From positions 310,001 to 374,000 of the forward strand of contig VIIQ02000592.1 of assembly GCA_007449985.2 (NCBI GenBank): 64,000 bases of DNA. Reading direction: 5' to 3'. The notes under the pieces were generated by a model. That model did no database searches. It was not told where the DNA came from and saw only the letters and a program-made list of their open reading frames with translations. Below are positions 58,934 to 64,000 of the stretch, piece after piece. The stretch comes from Desmodesmus armatus. Its lineage: Eukaryota > Chlorophyta > Chlorophyceae > Sphaeropleales > Scenedesmaceae. The first letter of the stretch is position 1, and every line of letters starts with the position of its first letter. Both the position numbers and the translations under genes were made by a program.

Positions 58934-59625
58934 CGTGTTTCCGGCCAGGTTCATTGTGCATGCAGCAAGCTGCAAGCAGCAAATCGACCTTGGTGCAAGA
59001 CGAGCAAGACACCACCAGGCGACCAGTGACCTAGGACACTAGAAAGCCTGTGCCAGTTACGGCCACAACGCAGGCATACAAAGGGCATAAAAGCAGCAGC
59101 GCTGAAACGGGCTGCTGACGACCACCCCAAACATGCTGCTGTGTGGTTTCAAAACCAAACTACTGTAGTGGTATTCCCAAGGACCTGTGGTCAGCAAGTC
59201 GCTCGAGTGCCCCAAGCAAGCACTAGGCGTAGCTGGGTGAGCAGAGCTCTGCAACCCACAACAGTAGCTGTTCGCCAGGTCACCACTTCAGCTGCTGTGC
59301 AACCACATATTAAGCACACCCACAGCACTGCAATCTGGCACTAGGCCATGTTTTCCCAGCTGCAACCCGGTGCTCATGGCGCCCTTTCCCCCTAGCCCCA
59401 CTGCACTGCCTACATGCAAGGCGCCTCCTCCCCCAAGCCCAACTGCACATCACAGCAGCTGCCTCAAACCTCGTCCTGCAGCTGCCTCACAACTCAATGG
59501 CAGACCAAAGCTGGCTTGCAGCAGCGGCGCCACCTCGCCTGTGTGTGCAGGAGCAGCACACCAGCACTCTTGCAGGAAACCTGCAGGAAACCTGCTGTGC
59601 TGGGCCAGCACACCCCTGCAAGCTG

Positions 59626-62600
59626 TCACTGCAGGCCGAGCACCCCCAGCACACCCAGCTTGTCATCCAGCTCCCCTGTGTCTCCTGCATCCTCAGCCTG
59701 GCCCAGCCCCTGCGGCCGCACCCCAGACTGCACCATGAACAGCCTGCGCTGACGCTGCATGCGCTCCTGGTGCTGCTGCTGCTGCTGCTGCTGCTGCTGC
59801 ATGTGCATGTGGTTCATCATCATCTGCTGGTTGCCAGCAGGAGAGGCGTCAGGCGCAGGAGGACCCCTGGGTGCATACGGGCTCTGCAGCATCAGCTGCT
59901 GCTGCAGCTGGCTCTGCCGCTGAGCCACCAGCATCTGCTGGTACAGGGCAGGGCTGCCAGCCATGTCGAGGCTCATGACACCCGGCATGCCCCTGCCAGC
60001 AGCCATGCCTACGTGCTGAGGCATTGGCGAGGACTGCTGGGGCATGCCATAGCCCATGGGCGCCCTTGGCAACACTCCTGCAACGCCACCACCAGCACCG
60101 TACTGTGCAGGAGAGTAGCCGCCAGGCATCTCACCAGGCATCTGCCCCATCATCATCCCGTATGGGCCCATGGCAGCAGACACAGGCGCACAACCGCTGA
60201 CTGCTGCTGCTGCTGCCATGGCGGCGGCGGCAGCTGCTGCACCGCGCGGGGTGGGCATGGGTGTCTGGCCCTGAAGGTTGCTGGCACGCGGAGACATCCC
60301 TGTGATTGACTGCGAGGACGGCACCTGGTGCAGTGGGCCGCTGGGGTGCCTGCTCACTGGCGGCCCCCCGGTGGTGCCCATGAATATGGCAGGGGTGTTG
60401 CCGCTGGAAGGGCAGCCGGGGTGCACAGGCCCTGGGGTGTGAGCAAGGGACGCTGCTGCAAGGGCATCATGTGCCAGGGGGCGCATCAGCACACTGGGAG
60501 TGACCGCGGGTATGGGCGAGCAGCAGAATGACGCCGTGTCGCAGGAGAAGTTGCTGCCGCCCTGGGCTGCAAGGCCGTCGAGCACCAGGGCCCCAGAGGC
60601 TGAAGGTAGGGTGGACAGGCCAAACAAGCTGCCCCGCTGCTGCTGCCACTCAGGGATGAGGTCCTCCTGCTCCCTGTGCTGCAGCAGTGCCAGCTGGCGG
60701 GGTGCTGAGGGCTGCTGCTGGGGCTGAGGCTGCTGCTGCACCACGGCAGCAGGAACACCTCCAGCAGCAGCAGCAGCAGCAGAAGCGCCCACCGCCTGCT
60801 GCTCGTGCGCGTCTGTGCCTGGGGCCACCTGTGCACAGGCTGAGTGCTGAGCGCTTGCACCACAGGCGAGGCTGCTGTGCTGCTGCTGGTCCTGCGCTGC
60901 AGGAGAGTCATGGCCATCATGATCTGTGCTGGCCTCCAGGATGGTCCCGCAGCTGGCAGCCGTGTCAGCGGACAACTCTGCAGCAGCTGCTGCCGCGCCC
61001 TGCTGCACCACGGCAGCAATGACATCCTCCCCTGCGGCAGCGCCGGCGGCAGCATCGTCGGCTGCTGAGCGGGCCGCAGCCGCCAGTGCCTGCGCTGTGA
61101 GCACCTGGTAGTGCTTTCGCCTGTCGCGCCACATCTGGCGCCGCTTGCTGAACACCGCCCCCTCCACCGCCACCACCCGCAGGCGCTCCTCCACCATGCG
61201 CCAGGAGGCCATCTGTTGCCAGCCTGGCGGCAGTGCGTTGGGGAACTCCTCCTGCAGGGCCTTTGCATGCTCAGGCAGCAGGTCCTTGGGCTTGACCCCG
61301 TGCTGGCCCAGGCCAGGGCTGTCGGGCGGGCGCAGGGGGCTGTCCCATGTGGAGCTGCTGTTGCTGGCGCCACCAAACTTGCTGAGCGGGGACGCGGGGG
61401 CCTGCAGGGCCAGCTGCTGGTAGCTGATGCTGTTGGAGCTGCTGCTGAGTGAGGAGGGCACCGCTGCAACGGACGTGGGTGTCGCCACAGGGCTGATGCC
61501 AGGACCTCCGTACACGTGCTGCTGGCTGTGGTTGTGCTCTTGAGGCAAGCCAAGCTGCTGCTGCTGCGTCTGCATCTGCCGGGCCTTCTCCTGCTGGCTG
61601 TGCAGCTGCACATGCGGGCAGGTGGAGGCGGTGTGGCCAAACATCTTGCAGGCCTTGCACCTGAAGCTCTGGCAGGACGCAGGCTGCTCGGCGTCACCCT
61701 GGTGGTCGAGGGACCCGCAGAACTGGCAGGCGGACGCGCACTGCGCCTCCGAGTGCCACCACAGGTGACACCTGCTGCAGCGCGGCTGCGCGCAGTGCTG
61801 AGCAGTGTGGCCCATCATGCCGCAGCGCCTGCACACCGCAATGGCGCTGCTGGAGGGCTGCTCCGCTGACTGCTGCGGCATCACTGCGGTGGCGGTGCTG
61901 CTGCTGCTGTCGACGCTGCTGTGAGCGGCAGCAGGCGCGCTGAGGGCAGCCTCAGGAGCTGCAGCTGGATGGCTGCTACTGCTGCTGCTGCCGCCGCCGT
62001 CCACAGAGGGCCGGCCTTCGGCATGCGGCGCCGGTGCTGGCGACGACCCGGCTGCAGCACTGGCGGCTGCCTTCAGGCCAGCCAGGGCTGCTGCATAGCT
62101 GCAACCAGGCCCTCCAGCAGGTCGTGCTGCTGGCTGCGCAGTGGTTGTGGTCGCGGCTGCTGCTGGTGCTGCTGCTGTGCTGGTTGCCACAGATGTGCCA
62201 GCTGCTGGTGCTTGTGACACCACACGCACACCCGCTTTGCCTGCTGCCGGCCGCAGCGGGGCGCCAGCTGCTGCTCTGCCTGCCGACTGCTGCTGCCGTG
62301 CCACCGCTGCTGCAGCACGCATCTGCAGCGTCAGCAGCTGCAGCTGGCGCCGCTTCTCCCTGAACTGCAGCCGTCGCTGCACGTAGTTGCCGTCAGGGAA
62401 GGACAGGCGTGCTTCCAACTGCCGCCAGCTGGGCAGCTGCTGCCACCTGTTTGGCAGCATGTCCCCAAACTCAGCCACCAGCTGCTTGGCCAGCTGCGGC
62501 GCCAGGTCTCCTGGCTTGATGCCCTGCGTGGCATCAGTGACGTCCCCACCAACAGCAACCTTGGGCGTGGCTGGCGATACAGGTGTGCTGCCGCTGCTGC

Positions 62601-63933
62601 TGCTGAAGGTGCTGCGCAGCACATGCTGGTGGTCCTGCTGGCTGGCTGCAGGGCCTGCAGCAGCGTGAGGCTGCTGCTGCTGGCATGAGTGCTGCTGCTG
62701 CTGTTGCCGCCAGACGCTCTGCACTGCTGACTCCAGCAGCGACTGCTGTGTGCTGGGAGCATGCTGCGCCAGACTCTGCAGGAGCCTGCACAGGTAGCCG
62801 GGCTGGATGCAGTACAGGGCCTGCAGCTTGCTGCTGTTGTCCAGAAGCGCAACAGCTGCCTCAGGTGCTGCCTTGTACAGCTGGCTGAGCAGCTGGCTCT
62901 GCTGCTGCTGCCGTGCCTGCAGCTCAGCAGCAGTGGCCGGCTGTGCCATGGCAGCGGTGGTCAGAGGGACCTCCTCCTGCAGGGCGGGCTGCTGCAACTG
63001 CAACTGCTGCTGCGGGTGGGGTGCATCGCTGCTGGGACCTGCCGCTGCTGATGCTGCTGCAGCAGCAAAAGACGTAGGACTCGCTGTGCTGCCGCAGCTG
63101 CTTCCAGACTGCCGCAACAGCTGCGGCACAGCAGCGCGCAGCTTGAGGGCCTGCTGCTCGTCTCCTGCAGCAGCGGCTGCCTGCTTGCTGCCTGCTCCCT
63201 TGCTGCCACCAGCAGCAGGGGTGTGGCTGTGGATGCCCCTAGCATTGGGGTTGGGGCAGTTGATGGCCTTGTGTCCCTGCTGCTTGCATAGGTTGCAGAT
63301 GATGCTGGGGCAGTCCAGCGCCTTGTGGCCCACCTGCTTGCACAGGTTGCACACGATGTTGGGGCACTCGGCATAGACGTGGCCGTACAGCCCACACTCG
63401 CGGCACTTGTAGCTCTTGCACAGGGGTGTGCTGGCAGAGATCTTGTGCTCCAGGGAGCCGCAGGCATGGCAGGCACGTGAGCACTCCTCCTCCGTGTGCC
63501 ACCACTTGCCGCAGCGGCTGCAATGGGGCTGCCTGCAGCGAGCAGCCAGGTGGCCCTTCATGCCACAGCGCCCGCACACTGCTGCCTTGCTGTGGCCACC
63601 CGCGCTGCTGCTGTTGTTGCTGCCTGCCTTATGGTGGCTGCTTTTGGCTGCGACTAGCTGCCAGCCGGCCTCATCCTGGTCATCAGTGGTGTCACCGTCG
63701 TCGTGCCACACCAGCGCGGCTGCGCCATTGCAGCTGGCGCCCGGGCTGCTGCTGCAGATGGGGGCCAGATGGTCCAAGCTGCTGGCAGCACTGTCAGAAC
63801 ACTCTGCATCATCTCCCTTGAGCCGCAGCCCCACACCGATGCGGTCAGAGCTGCTGGCACTGCTGCTGAGGAGCGCCTTGGTGGTGGTTGCAGGAGCCAT
63901 GCCGGCTGGTGGGCCAGCAGCGCATACAGGCAC
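59626..63933 (-). CDS. Zinc-knuckle protein with duplicated Trp module and Met/Gln-rich tail, about 1435 aa
   Basis: Likely single-strand nucleic-acid binder; partner of the neighbouring giant gene is an inference. One long uninterrupted frame. Two zinc-knuckle clusters: residues about 119-230 (CGRCGMKGHLAARC, CSRCGKWWHTEEEC, CHACGSLEH, CRECGLYGHVYAEC, CNLCKQVGHKALDC, CNLCKQQGHKAINC) and about 695-800 (CRRCGMMGHTAQHC, CSRCHLWWHSEAQC, CQFCGSLDH, CKACKMFGHTASTC). Each cluster is followed by a module of about 65 residues: KPGDLAPQLAKQLV to RWQQLPSWRQLEARL (469-534) and KPKDLLPEHAKALQ to PPGWQQMASWRMVEERL (878-946), so the protein is an internal duplication. The C-terminal 200 residues are Met/Gly/Pro- then Gln-rich. 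Met at 63933 or 63900 may be the start; a CAG acceptor-like site just upstream leaves a 5' exon beyond the window possible. Confidence 0.8.
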   Translation of the reverse strand: MPVCAAGPPAGMAPATTTKALLSSSASSSDRIGVGLRLKGDDAECSDSAASSLDHLAPICSSSPGASCNGAAALVWHDDGDTTDDQDEAGWQLVAAKSSHHKAGSNNSSSAGGHSKAAVCGRCGMKGHLAARCRQPHCSRCGKWWHTEEECSRACHACGSLEHKISASTPLCKSYKCRECGLYGHVYAECPNIVCNLCKQVGHKALDCPSIICNLCKQQGHKAINCPNPNARGIHSHTPAAGGSKGAGSKQAAAAAGDEQQALKLRAAVPQLLRQSGSSCGSTASPTSFAAAAASAAAGPSSDAPHPQQQLQLQQPALQEEVPLTTAAMAQPATAAELQARQQQQSQLLSQLYKAAPEAAVALLDNSSKLQALYCIQPGYLCRLLQSLAQHAPSTQQSLLESAVQSVWRQQQQQHSCQQQQPHAAAGPAASQQDHQHVLRSTFSSSSGSTPVSPATPKVAVGGDVTDATQGIKPGDLAPQLAKQLVAEFGDMLPNRWQQLPSWRQLEARLSFPDGNYVQRRLQFREKRRQLQLLTLQMRAAAAVARQQQSAGRAAAGAPLRPAAGKAGVRVVSQAPAAGTSVATSTAAAPAAAATTTTAQPAARPAGGPGCSYAAALAGLKAAASAAAGSSPAPAPHAEGRPSVDGGGSSSSSSHPAAAPEAALSAPAAAHSSVDSSSSTATAVMPQQSAEQPSSSAIAVCRRCGMMGHTAQHCAQPRCSRCHLWWHSEAQCASACQFCGSLDHQGDAEQPASCQSFRCKACKMFGHTASTCPHVQLHSQQEKARQMQTQQQQLGLPQEHNHSQQHVYGGPGISPVATPTSVAAVPSSLSSSSNSISYQQLALQAPASPLSKFGGASNSSSTWDSPLRPPDSPGLGQHGVKPKDLLPEHAKALQEEFPNALPPGWQQMASWRMVEERLRVVAVEGAVFSKRRQMWRDRRKHYQVLTAQALAAAARSAADDAAAGAAAGEDVIAAVVQQGAAAAAAELSADTAASCGTILEASTDHDGHDSPAAQDQQQHSSLACGASAQHSACAQVAPGTDAHEQQAVGASAAAAAAGGVPAAVVQQQPQPQQQPSAPRQLALLQHREQEDLIPEWQQQRGSLFGLSTLPSASGALVLDGLAAQGGSNFSCDTASFCCSPIPAVTPSVLMRPLAHDALAAASLAHTPGPVHPGCPSSGNTPAIFMGTTGGPPVSRHPSGPLHQVPSSQSITGMSPRASNLQGQTPMPTPRGAAAAAAAMAAAAAVSGCAPVSAAMGPYGMMMGQMPGEMPGGYSPAQYGAGGGVAGVLPRAPMGYGMPQQSSPMPQHVGMAAGRGMPGVMSLDMAGSPALYQQMLVAQRQSQLQQQLMLQSPYAPRGPPAPDASPAGNQQMMMNHMHMQQQQQQQQQHQERMQRQRRLFMVQSGVRPQGLGQAEDAGDTGELDDKLGVLGVLGLQ
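61096..61300 (-). other. Second copy of Trp module in zinc-knuckle protein
   Basis: Encodes KPKDLLPEHAKALQEEF, then LPPGWQQMASWRMVEERL, then a basic helix KRRQMWRDRRKHYQVLT. It includes Pro-Pro-Gly-Trp (61219-61230), a possible ligand for GYF domains. Same layout as 62330-62527 and, more distantly, 48010-48170. Confidence 0.7.
62330..62527 (-). other. First copy of Trp module in zinc-knuckle protein
   Basis: Encodes KPGDLAPQLAKQLVAEF, then LPNRWQQLPSWRQLEARL, then RRLQFREKRRQLQLLTL. The pattern is acidic/amphipathic helix, W-x-x-x-x-S-W-x-x-x-E core, basic helix. Confidence 0.7.
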
Positions 63934-64000
63934 CCCTGCAATGCCTCCTGGGGCCGCCTACAGCATTTCACAGTGTTCCACCAACAAACGTCAGGGGTGC
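63934..64000. other. Window edge upstream of zinc-knuckle gene
   Basis: Contains a GCATTGCAG acceptor-like sequence on the minus strand at about 63939-63947, so a 5' exon outside the window is possible. Confidence 0.3.

Overview
The window looks like nuclear DNA of a green alga. Evidence: many small introns, CAG/CTG-driven Ala, Gln and Ser tracts, TGTAA-type polyadenylation signals, a leucine-rich-repeat (LRR) receptor cyclase of the kind known from chlorophytes, a plastid-type tryptophan enzyme and non-LTR retrotransposons. A Chlorophyceae/Sphaeropleales-like source is my inference from style only. Exon models were built by hand from splice sites and reading-frame phase, not from transcripts.

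Layout. 250-4646 (-): unknown Ala/Leu-rich protein, 3 exons. 5682-11940 (-): 13-exon coiled-coil protein with both end signatures of the animal FAM184 family. 14431-24962 (-): 16-exon secreted-LRR / one transmembrane helix / two-cyclase-domain receptor, with a Harbinger-like MITE in intron 2. 26187-28051 (-): secreted beta-sandwich protein, head-to-head with 28456-30648 (+), phosphoribosylanthranilate isomerase (tryptophan synthesis). 31307-32937 (+): ALG5, dolichyl-phosphate glucosyltransferase (N-glycosylation). 34216-41389: cluster of non-LTR retrotransposons. 42420-56674 (-): giant 9-exon gene of about 3,400 codons with zinc knuckles, three GYF domains, poly-Gln and many Trp (WG/GW) motifs. 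59626-63933 (-): second zinc-knuckle protein.

The most interesting part is 42-64 kb. The two neighbouring genes share zinc-knuckle clusters and a Trp-containing module I do not recognise. One carries GYF domains. Both carry PPG-aromatic motifs of the type bound by SMY2-class GYF domains. With WG/GW motifs in poly-Gln regions this looks like a scaffold for RNA-protein or RNA-silencing complexes (inference).

Five reading-frame breaks in otherwise well-conserved genes are all one-base losses next to homopolymers. This points to uncorrected long-read consensus errors rather than gene decay. Stretches without a recognised gene: 1-249, 4647-5455, 11941-14265, 24963-26186, 30649-31306, 32938-34215, 41390-42419 and 56675-58928.
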